A stretch of DNA of 64,000 nucleotides from JAMLHH01 sp037189845 (GCA_037189845.1 JBBCIS010000014.1:101298-165297), one strand, 5' to 3'. Positions 50,795 to 59,884 are shown, counted from the first letter of the stretch. Numbers and translations: made by a program. The notes: generated by a model from the sequence alone, not told the origin.

Positions 50795-51643
50795 TTATTG
50801 TCTGCCCAATGCCAAATGCATTTGTATCGTCTCCACGGCCTCTTTTACATCATGGACTCTGAGGATATCGGCTCCTTTCTCCAGCGCATACATATTGAGT
50901 GCAATAGTACCGGTCAGAGCCTCTTTTGCAGAAGATTGTAATGTTTTCCAGATCATGGATTTTCTGGAAATGCCCACTAAAAGAGGCCTTTGAAAAACAT
51001 GAAAAGCTTCCAGCTTGCTCAACAGCTCAAAGTTATGTGCCACCGTTTTTCCGAATCCGAATCCCAGGTCAATAATAATATCATTAATGCCTGCGGATAA
51101 AGCTTCTTCAGTTTGTACTGCCAGCTGATGAGTAACTTCCTGTAGGAGATTATTGTATCCGGGTTTTATCTGCATCGTTGCAGGAGTGCCCTGTATGTGC
51201 ATGAGGACGATAGGGGCATGGTGTTTCGCTGTAATTTTAAAAATCTCCCGGTCAAATTTTCCTCCACTGATATCGTTGATAATATGGGCTCCTGATTCCA
51301 AAGCAACACCAGCTACAGTACTATGATATGTATCTACAGAGATAAATGTTTCCGGAAAAGAATCTCTGATCGTTTCAATTACAGGAATCAGCTTTTGTAT
51401 TTCATCATCCGGATGGCTGAGCGGAGTTCCGGGTTTGGTCGTTGTAGCTCCGATGTCTATGATTGCAGCTCCTTCCCGGATCATTTGCTCCGCTCTTTTA
51501 AGCGCGTCATTTGTTTTGAAATATTTTCCGCCATCAAAAAATGAATCTTCTGTCAGATTAAGAATACCCATGACCAAGGGGCGCTCAAATGTGAGTAACC
51601 GATCTTTGCAGCGAACAGAATATGGTGTAAGCGGATGAATCAT
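50795..51643 (-). CDS. folP: Dihydropteroate synthase
   Basis: Joins p-aminobenzoate to the pterin diphosphate in folate synthesis; this is the sulfonamide target. The 282-residue TIM barrel has VMGILNLTEDSFFDGG (about 24-39; most homologues have TPDSF), DIGATTTKPG for the pterin phosphate site, NDISGGKFD, DLGFGFGKTVAHN and the C-terminal LRVHDVKEAVE. The length is normal. No other fol gene is next to it. Confidence 0.95.
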   Translation of the reverse strand: MIHPLTPYSVRCKDRLLTFERPLVMGILNLTEDSFFDGGKYFKTNDALKRAEQMIREGAAIIDIGATTTKPGTPLSHPDDEIQKLIPVIETIRDSFPETFISVDTYHSTVAGVALESGAHIINDISGGKFDREIFKITAKHHAPIVLMHIQGTPATMQIKPGYNNLLQEVTHQLAVQTEEALSAGINDIIIDLGFGFGKTVAHNFELLSKLEAFHVFQRPLLVGISRKSMIWKTLQSSAKEALTGTIALNMYALEKGADILRVHDVKEAVETIQMHLALGRQ

Positions 51644-51910
51644 TGTGCAGATTTTGAGTAAAAGTCGTGAAGCTGATGAAAATTAACAAATGGGAACGCC
51701 TTAAGTTTTGTGGATTGTCTGACATGGAAGGTGAAAAATGTAAAAGATATTACATCGAAATAATGATCCTGCCAATGTGTTTTCTTTACTCACCGGAGAA
51801 AATAAACCTTTCAGGAGTATGGAATACATTGAAATTCTGTAGGAAATATATTTTCTCAAAAATCTTTTACGGAAATGTATTTTTTTGTTGTGAGAATGAA
51901 TGGGATTACT

Positions 51911-51918
51911 TACCTTTG
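51911..51918 (+). promoter_or_regulatory. -7 box (TACCTTTG) for tRNA-Leu
   Basis: Matches TAnnTTTG 16 bp before the tRNA; a TTGTTG lies about 20 bp upstream as a -33 candidate. The preceding 51644-51910 stretch has no convincing gene. Confidence 0.6.
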
Positions 51919-51933
51919 CATCGCTTTGAAAAC

Positions 51934-52013
51934 GCGGATGTGGCGAAATTGGTAGACGCACTAGACTTAGGATCTAGCGGGTGACCGTGGGGGTTCGAGT
52001 CCCTTCATCCGCA
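51934..52013 (+). tRNA. tRNA-Leu (anticodon TAG)
   Basis: Acceptor GCGGATG pairs with CATCCGC. Anticodon arm CTAGA-CTTAGGA-TCTAG gives anticodon TAG. A short class II variable arm (CGGGTGACCGT) precedes the T arm GGGGG-TTCGAGT-CCCTT. Discriminator A. CCA not encoded. Confidence 0.95.
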
Positions 52014-52018
52014 CGCTA

Positions 52019-52053
52019 CAGACTTCTCCTTTCGCCGGGAGAAGTCTTATTTT
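52019..52053 (+). terminator. Terminator after tRNA-Leu
   Basis: GACTTCTC (52021-52028) pairs with GAGAAGTC (52039-52046), then T-rich. tig starts 25 bp later, so it is attenuation or full stop before tig. Confidence 0.8.
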
Positions 52054-52075
52054 TTTATAGAAAAATTTTTGAATT

Positions 52076-53431
52076 GTGAATATTACCAAAAAGGATACTG
52101 ATGCGTTAAATGCTATTCTGAGTGTCAATGTGGCAAAAGAAGATTATTTGACAAAAGTGGAGCAGGCTTTAAACAAATTGAAGAAAAATGTCACTATGAA
52201 AGGTTTCAGACCCGGAATGGTACCTGCTGGATTGGTGAAAAAAATGTACGGCACTGGTGTACTTGTTGACGAGCTGAATAAAGTGGTCAATGACGCAGTC
52301 AACGGTTATATTGAAGAAAATAAGCTGGAAATATTGGGAAGACCTTTACCGGTTCCTTCTGATATTAACTTTGATATCAATCAGCCTTCTGACTATACAG
52401 TAGAATTTGAATTGGGTCTTGCTCCTGAAGTAGATATTCCTGCATTGAAATCTTCTACAGTTGTAAAAGCGCCTAAAGTAGCTATTGACGACGAGTTGCT
52501 GACAAAAGAATTGGATAATCTGAGAGGTCGTTATGGCAAAATGTCATTCCCTGAAGACGGTATTCAGGAAAAAGATATCCTGCAAGTGAAATTTGTTGAG
52601 CTTGCCGATGGTGCTGCTAAAGAAGGAGGAGTAAACGCTTCTGGTCCTATCAATCTTGAAATCGTTAAAGATGAAGCATTGAAATCCACATTGTTAGCAG
52701 GTAAAGTAGGCACAACAGTTACTACTGATGATCTTTTTGCAGCATTGGACAGAGAAAAATCCCAGATAGTAAAACACGTTTTAGGCCTTCAGGAAGAGCC
52801 TGCTGAATTAGGTAGTGCTTTTGAGCTGACAATTGAACGTATCTCCAGAATGGAAAAAGCTGATTTGGATCAGGAGTTTTTTGATAAAGTATTTGGCCCT
52901 GAGCAAGTAACTACTGAAGAAGAAGCTAAAGATAAATTGCGTGAAGAATTGTCTAATTATGTGGCTCAAAGTGAGAGCGGTAAATTGAATGAGAAAATCT
53001 TCAACTTATTGTTAGACAGTACTGAAATCGCTCTTCCGGATGACTTTCTGAAGAGATGGATTAAGGTTTCTAATGAAAAGCCTATCACTGATGAAATCAT
53101 TGAAGAAGAGTATCCACAGTTTGCACGTAACCTGAAATGGTCGTTGATCGTGAACAAAATTTCTAAAGACAATGACTTGAAAGGTGAGTTTGAAGAAGTA
53201 AAAGAATATTCCAGAGAAGCGCTTCGTCAGCAGTTGAGACAATATGCACCGGCAGGTGGAGGTTTCTCCGATGAAGATCTGGAGTCCTTGAATAATAGCA
53301 TGCTTGCAAAAGAAGACCATGTCAAAAAGTCATTCGATGCTGTAATGGAACAAAAGTTGTTTGGTGTCATCAAACAACAAATTACAGTCGAAGAAGAAAC
53401 GGTTAGTTTCGAAGACTTTTTTAAAGCATAA
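52076..53431 (+). CDS. tig: Trigger factor chaperone
   Basis: Ribosome-bound chaperone of 451 residues that meets nascent chains. The start is a GTG (MNITKKDTDAL). The ribosome-binding signature GFRPGMVP is at about residues 43-50. The middle PPIase domain is divergent, as is usual in Bacteroidota, and the C-terminal helical arms run from about 260. It is followed 12 bp later by clpP; tig-clpP-clpX is the classic order, here with a terminator between clpP and clpX. Confidence 0.93.
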   Translation: MNITKKDTDALNAILSVNVAKEDYLTKVEQALNKLKKNVTMKGFRPGMVPAGLVKKMYGTGVLVDELNKVVNDAVNGYIEENKLEILGRPLPVPSDINFDINQPSDYTVEFELGLAPEVDIPALKSSTVVKAPKVAIDDELLTKELDNLRGRYGKMSFPEDGIQEKDILQVKFVELADGAAKEGGVNASGPINLEIVKDEALKSTLLAGKVGTTVTTDDLFAALDREKSQIVKHVLGLQEEPAELGSAFELTIERISRMEKADLDQEFFDKVFGPEQVTTEEEAKDKLREELSNYVAQSESGKLNEKIFNLLLDSTEIALPDDFLKRWIKVSNEKPITDEIIEEEYPQFARNLKWSLIVNKISKDNDLKGEFEEVKEYSREALRQQLRQYAPAGGGFSDEDLESLNNSMLAKEDHVKKSFDAVMEQKLFGVIKQQITVEEETVSFEDFFKA

Positions 53432-53443
53432 AAACTATACAAC

Positions 53444-54121
53444 ATGGATTTAGGAAAAGAATTTAGAAAGTATGCCGTGAAGGACAGAGGAATGTCCGGA
53501 CTAGGCGTGGATCAATATCTGTCACATACGATTACAAATCTGACTCCTAATATCATCGAAGAACGTCCAATGAACATTGCTGCTTTGGATGTATTCTCCC
53601 GATTGATGATGGACAGGATTATTTTCCTTGGAACAGGCATTGATGACTATGTGGCAAATATTATTACCGCACAATTACTTTTCCTCGATTCAGTAGATGC
53701 TAAGAGAGATGTACAAATTTATGTCAACAGCCCGGGTGGTGGTGTATATGCCGGTTTAGGTATTTACGACACGATGCAGTATATCCGCCCTGATGTAGCA
53801 ACTATCTGTACGGGTATTGCCGCTTCTATGGGAGCTGTATTATTATGTGCCGGTGCTGAAGGAAAAAGAGCAGCATTGAAGCACAGCAGGGTGATGATAC
53901 ATCAGCCTTTGGGTGGTGCTCAGGGTCAGGCTTCCGATATGGAAATTACATTAAAGGAGATGTTGAAGCTGAAAAAAGAACTATACGATATCATCGCTAC
54001 ACATTCACATCAGTCGTATGAAAGAGTGGAAAAGGATTCAGACAGAGATTACTGGATGACTTCTACTGAAGCAAAAGAATACGGAATGATCGACGAAGTG
54101 TTGGTGAGAAACGCTAAATAA
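53444..54121 (+). CDS. clpP: ATP-dependent Clp protease proteolytic subunit
   Basis: A 225-residue serine peptidase that assembles into the tetradecameric chamber and works with ClpX. The catalytic triad is Ser128 (GIAASMGA), His153 (MIHQPLGG) and an Asp near 202 (DSDRDYWMT). An N-terminal extension of about 30 residues before the conserved core may be a propeptide. It is co-transcribed with tig and followed by a strong hairpin. Confidence 0.96.
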   Translation: MDLGKEFRKYAVKDRGMSGLGVDQYLSHTITNLTPNIIEERPMNIAALDVFSRLMMDRIIFLGTGIDDYVANIITAQLLFLDSVDAKRDVQIYVNSPGGGVYAGLGIYDTMQYIRPDVATICTGIAASMGAVLLCAGAEGKRAALKHSRVMIHQPLGGAQGQASDMEITLKEMLKLKKELYDIIATHSHQSYERVEKDSDRDYWMTSTEAKEYGMIDEVLVRNAK

Positions 54122-54158
54122 AATACGAATTACGAATTTGTTTTTTAGAAAATAAGGA

Positions 54159-54192
54159 AGAGAGTCAAAGTTTACTTTGACTCTCTTTTATT
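54159..54192 (+). terminator. Terminator after clpP
   Basis: A 12-bp perfect stem, AGAGAGTCAAAG/CTTTGACTCTCT, around TTTA, followed by TTTTATTT. Confidence 0.9.
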
Positions 54193-54251
54193 TAATTAAA
54201 AAAGAGAGTAATCATAAAAACCAGTGTGTAAAAATTAATGCACTGAGTTAA

Positions 54252-54321
54252 GCGGCAGGGATAGAGGCAATAGCTCCGAAATCCCGGATGCAGGACTACA
54301 TGCCGATAGCCCGGTTGCCGC
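54252..54321 (+). repeat. Structured intergenic repeat, family 1 copy D
   Basis: A closing stem GCGGCA (54252-54257) pairs with TGCCGC (54316-54321). Inside are GGGATAGAGGCAATAGC, a small hairpin (TCCG/CGGA), then ACATGCCGATAGCCCGGTT. It has the same order as copy C with different but still complementary stems. The 367-bp gap between clpP and clpX otherwise holds only the clpP terminator and a -7 box TAACTTTG (54414-54421) that probably drives clpX. Confidence 0.65.
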
Positions 54322-54488
54322 CCAAAAATAAGAATGATCAGACTCAAAATCACAAAATGCTTTTGTCTGATGCTAAAAATGGTCATGAATCAATGAAAAT
54401 GGTTACGAATGAGTAACTTTGTCAGTCTCTCTATGTTGGTACGGTCTGTGATGAATTGGGAGGGAAGGCTGTAGTTTAAAAGAAAATT

Positions 54489-55721
54489 ATGTCAAAGAAA
54501 AATATGCAATTTTGTTCATTCTGCGGGAAGCCAAAGAATGATGTAATGATACTGATAGCGGGTATGGATGCACATATTTGTGAAAATTGTGTGGGTCAGG
54601 CTCAGCAAATACTCCAGGAAGAATTGCAGCATCATAGTAAAACAAATGGTGTGCAATTGAATAATCATCTGAAACCGAAGGATATCAAAGCGTTTCTGGA
54701 CGATTATATCATCGGTCAGCATGATGCTAAAAAGATCATCTCTGTAGCAGTATATAACCACTATAAAAGATTGAATCATCAGAAGCAAGATGATGAGATT
54801 GAAATTGAAAAATCCAATATTGTTTTAGTAGGCCGTACAGGTACAGGTAAAACATTGATAGCAAAAACGATTGCTAAGCTGCTCAATGTACCTTTTGCAA
54901 TAGTGGATGCTACGGTTTTCACAGAAGCCGGGTATGTGGGTGAAGATGTGGAGAGTATTCTGACCCGTTTGTTGCAGGTATGTAATTATGACGTGCCGGC
55001 TGCAGAAAAAGGTATTGTGTACATAGACGAAATAGATAAAATTGCCCGTAAGAGCGATAATCCGTCTTTGACGAGAGATGTTTCCGGAGAGGGCGTACAG
55101 CAGTCATTACTAAAAATGCTGGAAGGTACGGAAGTGCTGGTGCCGCCACAGGGAGGTCGCAAGCATCCTGATCAGAAGCTGGTAAAAGTGGACACAAAAA
55201 ATATCCTGTTTATCTGTGGAGGGGCTTTTGACGGGATAGAAAGACAGATCGGGAATCGTGTACAGAGACAGGCAATTGGCTTCAAATCCGGCAAAGAGGT
55301 AGAAGTAGATAAAGATAATCTGTTGAAATATATCAATCATGCAGATTTGAAAACTTTCGGTCTGATTCCGGAGCTGCTGGGCAGGTTGCCGATATTGTCA
55401 TATCTGGAACCTTTGGATAAAGAAGCGTTGCGCAATATCCTGACTCAGCCTAAAAATGCATTGATCAAGCAATATGCAAGATTGTTTGAGCTGGAAGGAG
55501 TGGAGCTGAAGGTAGAAGATGATGCGTTGGACTATATAGTAGATCAGGCGATGGAGAATAAATTGGGAGCGAGGGGATTGAGATCTATTATGGAAATCAT
55601 CATTAATGATGCGATGTTTGAAATTCCGTCTCAGAAAGGAATTGATCAGTTTGTTCTGAAAAGAGCTTATGCTGAGGAAAAGATAAATAAATCAGATTCC
55701 GGCAAACTAAAAGTTGCTTAA
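54489..55721 (+). CDS. clpX: ATP-dependent Clp protease ATP-binding subunit
   Basis: AAA+ unfoldase that feeds ClpP, 410 residues. The zinc-binding domain has cysteines 9, 12, 31 and 34, Walker A is GRTGTGKT (115-122) and Walker B IVYIDEIDKIARKSD. The RVQRQAIGF region matches the pore and ClpP-contact area. It is separated from clpP by a terminator and its own candidate -7 box, so it can be expressed independently. Confidence 0.97.
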   Translation: MSKKNMQFCSFCGKPKNDVMILIAGMDAHICENCVGQAQQILQEELQHHSKTNGVQLNNHLKPKDIKAFLDDYIIGQHDAKKIISVAVYNHYKRLNHQKQDDEIEIEKSNIVLVGRTGTGKTLIAKTIAKLLNVPFAIVDATVFTEAGYVGEDVESILTRLLQVCNYDVPAAEKGIVYIDEIDKIARKSDNPSLTRDVSGEGVQQSLLKMLEGTEVLVPPQGGRKHPDQKLVKVDTKNILFICGGAFDGIERQIGNRVQRQAIGFKSGKEVEVDKDNLLKYINHADLKTFGLIPELLGRLPILSYLEPLDKEALRNILTQPKNALIKQYARLFELEGVELKVEDDALDYIVDQAMENKLGARGLRSIMEIIINDAMFEIPSQKGIDQFVLKRAYAEEKINKSDSGKLKVA

Positions 55722-55770
55722 TACGTTCTAATTTATAAACTTCATAAACTAATTATAAAACCAATAAATT

Positions 55771-56382
55771 ATGGCATTCGAATTACCAGGTTTACCTTAT
55801 GCTCATGATGCTTTAGAGCCTCATTTTGATACATTAACTATGCAGATTCACCATGGCAAGCACCATGCTGCTTATGTGACTAACTTAAATGCTGCTATTG
55901 CAGGTACTGACTTAGAGTCAAAATCTATCGAAGATATCTTAGCTAATATTTCTTCTGCATCTCCTGCAGTACGTAACAATGGTGGTGGCCACTACAACCA
56001 CTCACTGTTCTGGACAGTATTGGCTCCTAACGCTGGTGGCGAACCTACAGGCGAGTTAGCGGAGGCTATCAATGCTGCATTTGGTTCATTTGCTGCTTTC
56101 AAAGAAGAGTTTGCAAAAGCAGGCGCTACAAGATTCGGTTCAGGTTGGGCATGGTTGGTTGTAAAAGCTGACGGAGCTCTGGCTATTACATCTTCTCCTA
56201 ATCAGGACAATCCGTTAATGGATATTGCAGAAGTAAAGGGTACACCTATCTTAGGTCTTGACGTGTGGGAACACGCATATTACCTACACTATCAAAACAG
56301 AAGACCGGATTATATCTCTGCTTTCTGGAATGTAGTGAACTGGGCTGAAGTCGCAAAAAGATTTACTGCTGCAAAAAAATAA
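55771..56382 (+). CDS. Fe/Mn superoxide dismutase
   Basis: Dismutates superoxide to H2O2 and O2; 203 residues, no signal peptide, so cytoplasmic. Metal ligands are His27 (MQIHHGKHH), His77 (NHSLFW), and Asp plus His in LDVWEHAYYLHY. The sequence is of the Fe/Mn-type (sodA/sodB) family; metal choice cannot be read safely from the motifs. It is monocistronic and ends in a terminator hairpin at 56409-56438. Confidence 0.95.
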   Translation: MAFELPGLPYAHDALEPHFDTLTMQIHHGKHHAAYVTNLNAAIAGTDLESKSIEDILANISSASPAVRNNGGGHYNHSLFWTVLAPNAGGEPTGELAEAINAAFGSFAAFKEEFAKAGATRFGSGWAWLVVKADGALAITSSPNQDNPLMDIAEVKGTPILGLDVWEHAYYLHYQNRRPDYISAFWNVVNWAEVAKRFTAAKK

Positions 56383-56408
56383 TCTTTTAAGATTAAAACT
56401 TTTAATAG

Positions 56409-56438
56409 AACGGCTGCCTGAAAGGGCGGTCGTTTTTT
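56409..56438 (+). terminator. Terminator after the superoxide dismutase gene
   Basis: AACGGCTGCC pairs with GGCGGTCGTT (two wobble pairs), followed by T6. Confidence 0.75.
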
Positions 56439-56541
56439 GTTTATAGAAAGATATAACTTACTGATATAAAATTTGTTGTATTCTTCATTTTTTTATGCTG
56501 GTACCGTTGTCTTGCCTGATATTCAAATGGAACTGTGCTGA

Positions 56542-56819
56542 TTATCAACCCGTAGAAAAGAACAAAGGATTTTAGACAATTTTAATAGATTCATGGAAAT
56601 GAATACCAGATTTCAGTCAATGATTGTTATCCGACATACGAAGTGAAATGTTTTACAGAACGATATGATACAATTTTGCTGGATAGTATCTGGAAAGATT
56701 TAAATAAGGCAGCTGGTAATTCACTCATGATGACAGTACAGGATATTCAAAGGAAGGAAATCTATACTGTATATGAGGTAAAAGATAGTTTTATGAGAGT
56801 AGATTCATATGAGTATTGA
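56542..56819 (+). pseudogene. Decayed coding remnant, no start codon
   Basis: A frame from 56589 to the TGA at 56819 reads like protein (YPTYEVKCFTERYDTILL, then SIWKDLNKAAGNSLMMTVQD) but has no ATG before an upstream stop. A second frame just before it (LDNFNRFMEMNTRFQS) would join it with a one-base insertion near 56620. I do not recognise the family. It lies directly outside the hairpin that bounds the next block. Confidence 0.3.
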
Positions 56820-56872
56820 TTTTACCTTTAACAAGGTAATGAAAGCAGTCATCAATATCGTTCAACGGCTTT

Positions 56873-56990
56873 GCGTAGTGGCGGCATTTTAGCACTACCG
56901 TTGATACGAAGCCGAAAGCTCAAATTTAGCAAAAATGTTGATACGAAGCACTTCACCCGCCATTACGCAAAACCGATGTTAGCAGCATAC
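56873..56990 (-). repeat. Long hairpin element at the left edge of the 57-60 kb block
   Basis: CGGCTTTGCGTAGTGGCGG and CCGCCATTACGCAAAACCG are a near-perfect (17/19) inverted pair bounding about 100 bp. Inside, GTTGATACGAAGC occurs twice as a direct repeat (56911 and 56939). Just outside is GTTAGCAGCA (56979-56988), repeated in inverse at 59911-59920. On the minus strand the element begins GCTAAC and ends GTTGAAC; only the latter fits the integron attC core GTTRRRY. Confidence 0.6.
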
Positions 56991-57010
56991 CACTTGTCTG
57001 CTTGTTGAAC

Positions 57011-57571
57011 CTATTTGATAGCGGGAGGAGCGTCTGAAAATTTCTTGAACTTACTCGTCAATTTGCCGATAGCTATCAGAATTGGAAATACTATCAATTT
57101 AACAGGCTTGGGAATTACAAGCATATCCATCTCTGACTTGTATTTTGTTAGCAGAAATGCCGCATCAAAAGGACTTGGCTTGTCATCTTTTGCTTCGTTA
57201 GACGATTGATAAATGTGTCTGATAAAATATTCGTAGTTGTTTGATGGCTTTACGTATCCGATGTAGTGCATAGTTTGGTCGCCTTCGTTCCAAAATTGAT
57301 GAGCTTCTCCTGCCTCGAAAATATATTCTTGCCCTTCTGTAAGTGAAAACTCTTTCGATAAAGTTTTTACCCGCATTTTACCTTTTGTTACCCGAACCAT
57401 TTCCTCCTGTTTGAAATGAACGTGCATAGGAGGTCCAATACCCGGCTCCTCCATACCTTCAAATTCGGTGATTTCACCGTTAGTTTCAAGAGCAGATCTG
57501 GTAATGATTAATGTTTCCCCGTTTTTGTTGATTTTTAATATCTCTCTTTTCATTTCAGTTCTTTTTTTCAT
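57011..57571 (-). CDS. Cupin-domain protein
   Basis: A 186-residue protein with a cupin barrel at about residues 40-110. Motif 1 is PPMHVHFKQEEMVRVTKG and motif 2 GQEYIFEAGEAHQFWNEG, with His/Glu/His ligands for a metal. The C-terminal 60 residues include a hydrophobic stretch (VKLIVFPILIAIGKL) that may touch the membrane. The start overlaps the cytochrome gene by 17 bp; a later in-frame ATG (MKREILKINK) would shorten this. Function unknown. Last gene of the boxed block. Confidence 0.8.
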   Translation of the reverse strand: MKKRTEMKREILKINKNGETLIITRSALETNGEITEFEGMEEPGIGPPMHVHFKQEEMVRVTKGKMRVKTLSKEFSLTEGQEYIFEAGEAHQFWNEGDQTMHYIGYVKPSNNYEYFIRHIYQSSNEAKDDKPSPFDAAFLLTKYKSEMDMLVIPKPVKLIVFPILIAIGKLTSKFKKFSDAPPAIK

Positions 57572-58529
57572 ACCTGTTTACTGCATTGCTGATCGGTGTT
57601 ATACTTTGTAAGTATGTGTATATTGCTTCTAAATCTTCTTTCTTCATATCTGCATACATTAACCACGGCATTGGGCTGTTTAAATCATCTTTTGTGTATT
57701 TTTTTGATTTGTAACTGCTGTCTGCATACATTTTAAAACGCTGTACAAATGCTTCTTTAGTCCAGTTTCCGATACCTGTTTCTTTATCAGGAGTGATATT
57801 GGGTGAGCGTACAAAGCCAGCCGATTGCTGGAACTCCATACCTCCGCCAAACTCTGAACCTTTTACAACTGTTCCCTTATCTCTTTTACTGTGGCAATTT
57901 ACACAGCCTGTTGCATTGACAAGATACGCACCATAAGCCAATTGGTCATTCTCATTGGGCTTGGGTTTAAATTCTGCTTTTTGGGGCACTGTGTTTACGA
58001 TGAAGTTTAAAGGAAAATCCAGTTTACGCTCTGCCGTATTGTTTTCGATTGGGTCAAGTGTTCTGATATAAGCGATGATACTGTAAATATCCTCCTTATC
58101 CATTTTTCCATAATTGTGGTACGGCATTATCGGGAAGAGTGCTTGACCGTTTTTGTTAACACCTGTTGTGATTGCCCTGAAAATTTCACCATCAGTCCAG
58201 TTGCCCAGGTTGTATGGTGTAATATTGGAAGCATAAATCGTTCCCGGAAATCCCATTTCCTTTCCGAATATTTCGCCTCCGCCACCGGGATTACCAGATA
58301 ATGGTCCGGCAAATTCCGACCAGTTACGGGAGCTGTGACAATCCATACACACCGCAACATTGTGAGCAAGATAACGTCCACGTTCTATACGTTCGGGCGT
58401 TTGTTCAATTTTAATTCCGGGCGGTTCTCCTACGTTAGGCAGAAATACTTTTATATAAGTGCCTGTGGTGGCAACCCCAATAAAAAAGAGAGCAAGAATG
58501 CCGAGCAATACTTTGTAAACTTTCTTCAT
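57555..58529 (-). CDS. Dihaem c-type cytochrome
   Basis: The 324-residue protein has an N-terminal membrane anchor or signal (about 6-25) and two haem-binding motifs, CMDCH (61-65) and CVNCH (209-213), each heading a cytochrome c domain. The GxMPYHNYG segment near 133-141 offers the sixth-ligand Met. It resembles the electron-transfer subunits of membrane dehydrogenases (alcohol/aldehyde or gluconate type) but no dehydrogenase subunit is adjacent. Part of the AraC-controlled block. Confidence 0.88.
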   Translation of the reverse strand: MKKVYKVLLGILALFFIGVATTGTYIKVFLPNVGEPPGIKIEQTPERIERGRYLAHNVAVCMDCHSSRNWSEFAGPLSGNPGGGGEIFGKEMGFPGTIYASNITPYNLGNWTDGEIFRAITTGVNKNGQALFPIMPYHNYGKMDKEDIYSIIAYIRTLDPIENNTAERKLDFPLNFIVNTVPQKAEFKPKPNENDQLAYGAYLVNATGCVNCHSKRDKGTVVKGSEFGGGMEFQQSAGFVRSPNITPDKETGIGNWTKEAFVQRFKMYADSSYKSKKYTKDDLNSPMPWLMYADMKKEDLEAIYTYLQSITPISNAVNRYEKKN

Positions 58530-58550
58530 ATAGTATATTTTATAATAAAG

Positions 58551-59042
58551 CTATTTCTTATCAGATTTGGTTAAACCCAACAGCAATACAAAGGCGGAGG
58601 CAACTATAAAAGCCATTCTGATTATGCTAAGGTCAATCCATAAACTTCCCCTTTTCTGAATATCGGTATCAACTGTTTCTGCATAAGGTGTTCCGGTAAG
58701 GCTTATCAGCTCAGGAACAAAATAAACGAAAGTAACAACCAGCACGATGATATATGTACTCAGCGGAAGCAAAATATACTTTTTCCTTTCAGACCGCCAG
58801 TTCGATACAAGAGTGATAAGAAATAAAGTAAGAGTAACAGGGTGAACAGACATCCAGAATGGAGCGGATTCAAGGGCATAATTCCCCTGAAACATCGTGA
58901 GCGATTTGGGCGGTTCGGAATAAGCTATTGGCCATACTGCGATATGCTCATAAATACCCGCACCAATTATCAGGCAATAAGAGATACACGTTAAAACATA
59001 AAAAATATTTTTACTGCTCATGTCAGACATTTTTTGTTGCAA
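58551..59042 (-). CDS. DUF1772-like four-TM membrane protein
   Basis: The 163-residue protein has four TM helices (about 10-32, 62-82, 88-112 and 137-157). The YEHIAVWPIAYSEPPKSLTMFQGNYALESAPFW stretch resembles DUF1772/anthrone-oxygenase-like proteins, judged from memory. It is 21 bp upstream of the cytochrome gene and 32 bp downstream of the AraC gene, on the same strand. Function here is unknown; association with a cytochrome c hints at redox chemistry. Confidence 0.7.
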   Translation of the reverse strand: MQQKMSDMSSKNIFYVLTCISYCLIIGAGIYEHIAVWPIAYSEPPKSLTMFQGNYALESAPFWMSVHPVTLTLFLITLVSNWRSERKKYILLPLSTYIIVLVVTFVYFVPELISLTGTPYAETVDTDIQKRGSLWIDLSIIRMAFIVASAFVLLLGLTKSDKK

Positions 59043-59074
59043 AAATGCCTGTTGCCCCTTAGTTAAAATTGTAT

Positions 59075-59884
59075 TTAACGGACATGCTCAAAATAATGTC
59101 CCGTTATATCGCTTTTTTTATTCCGATACTCGTTTGGAGTGAGCGAAGTAAACGATTTGAAAGCTTTAATAAAATGCGACTGGTCGGAAAACTCACAGGC
59201 GTATGCAATTTTCGTGAGTGATAAACCGGAATGATGGATAAGGTTAACGGCTTTCAGATATTTTAAATAGAGCAAAGTCTGCTCGGTATTCATTCCCGTC
59301 AGTTCGTAAAGCACTCTGGAAAGATGTCGGGGCGAATAGCACAGCCATTCGGATATGCCGGGAACCGATAGAGGTATGTTTGTTTTCATGGTAAACAACT
59401 CGTTCAGTGCTTGTTCACGAGAAGTCAAACAAGATAATCGTTTTGTCAACCAGTTTGAGAAATGAGCTACCTTTTCGTTGAATGTTTTTTTCTCTGCAAG
59501 CTGATGCCACAATGAACAGAACGAAGCATCTACAAGCGTTAAATCAATGCACTGCTTTGCAAACTCACCTGCGGGAACTTGCAGAATATGTTTGGTAGTT
59601 GCTGTGTGCAAAACTACGCCAAAAAGGAACTGATTATCGGGTAAGTTTAATTCGATAGTGCTGGTATGATAGCCCTGAATAAAACATTTGGGAATAGTAA
59701 AATTTTTATTGTAAAATTTGCTGTTGAATGTTGTTTCAGGAAAAAAATTGAAGACGATTTCAACAACTCCTTTTGGTATAATAATTTCTTGGCTGAAATA
59801 AGTATTTTCTCTGTTCTCCTGCCAAAAAACCTGCACAGCATCACTCAATGGTCTTTTTGTTGGTATGTAAAAATAGGTTTCCAT
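59075..59884 (-). CDS. AraC-family transcriptional regulator
   Basis: A 269-residue regulator with an N-terminal ligand-binding domain (about 1-150) and a C-terminal double HTH (about 165-265). The second HTH ends with SLTKIAYACEFSDQSHFIKAFKSFTSLTPNEYR, a classic AraC signature. It leads the block and very likely controls the three following genes. It starts 26 bp inside the right-hand inverted repeat, so its promoter must lie in or beyond that boundary. Confidence 0.9.
   Translation of the reverse strand: METYFYIPTKRPLSDAVQVFWQENRENTYFSQEIIIPKGVVEIVFNFFPETTFNSKFYNKNFTIPKCFIQGYHTSTIELNLPDNQFLFGVVLHTATTKHILQVPAGEFAKQCIDLTLVDASFCSLWHQLAEKKTFNEKVAHFSNWLTKRLSCLTSREQALNELFTMKTNIPLSVPGISEWLCYSPRHLSRVLYELTGMNTEQTLLYLKYLKAVNLIHHSGLSLTKIAYACEFSDQSHFIKAFKSFTSLTPNEYRNKKSDITGHYFEHVR

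Noticed and set aside
51667..51984. 105-codon plus-strand frame ending ADVAKLVDALDLGSSG
   Set aside because: The C-terminal part is the translation of tRNA-Leu, a well-known spurious protein; the upstream part has no family resemblance and overlaps the tRNA promoter.
54414..54460. Sigma54 promoter for clpX (TGGTAC at 54436)
   Set aside because: The -12 half does not match TTGC, and a better TAnnTTTG box lies at 54414.
56873..56990. Integron attC site
   Set aside because: Only one end fits the core consensus, no intI is present and there is no cassette array in the window; retained only as a hairpin of unknown type.
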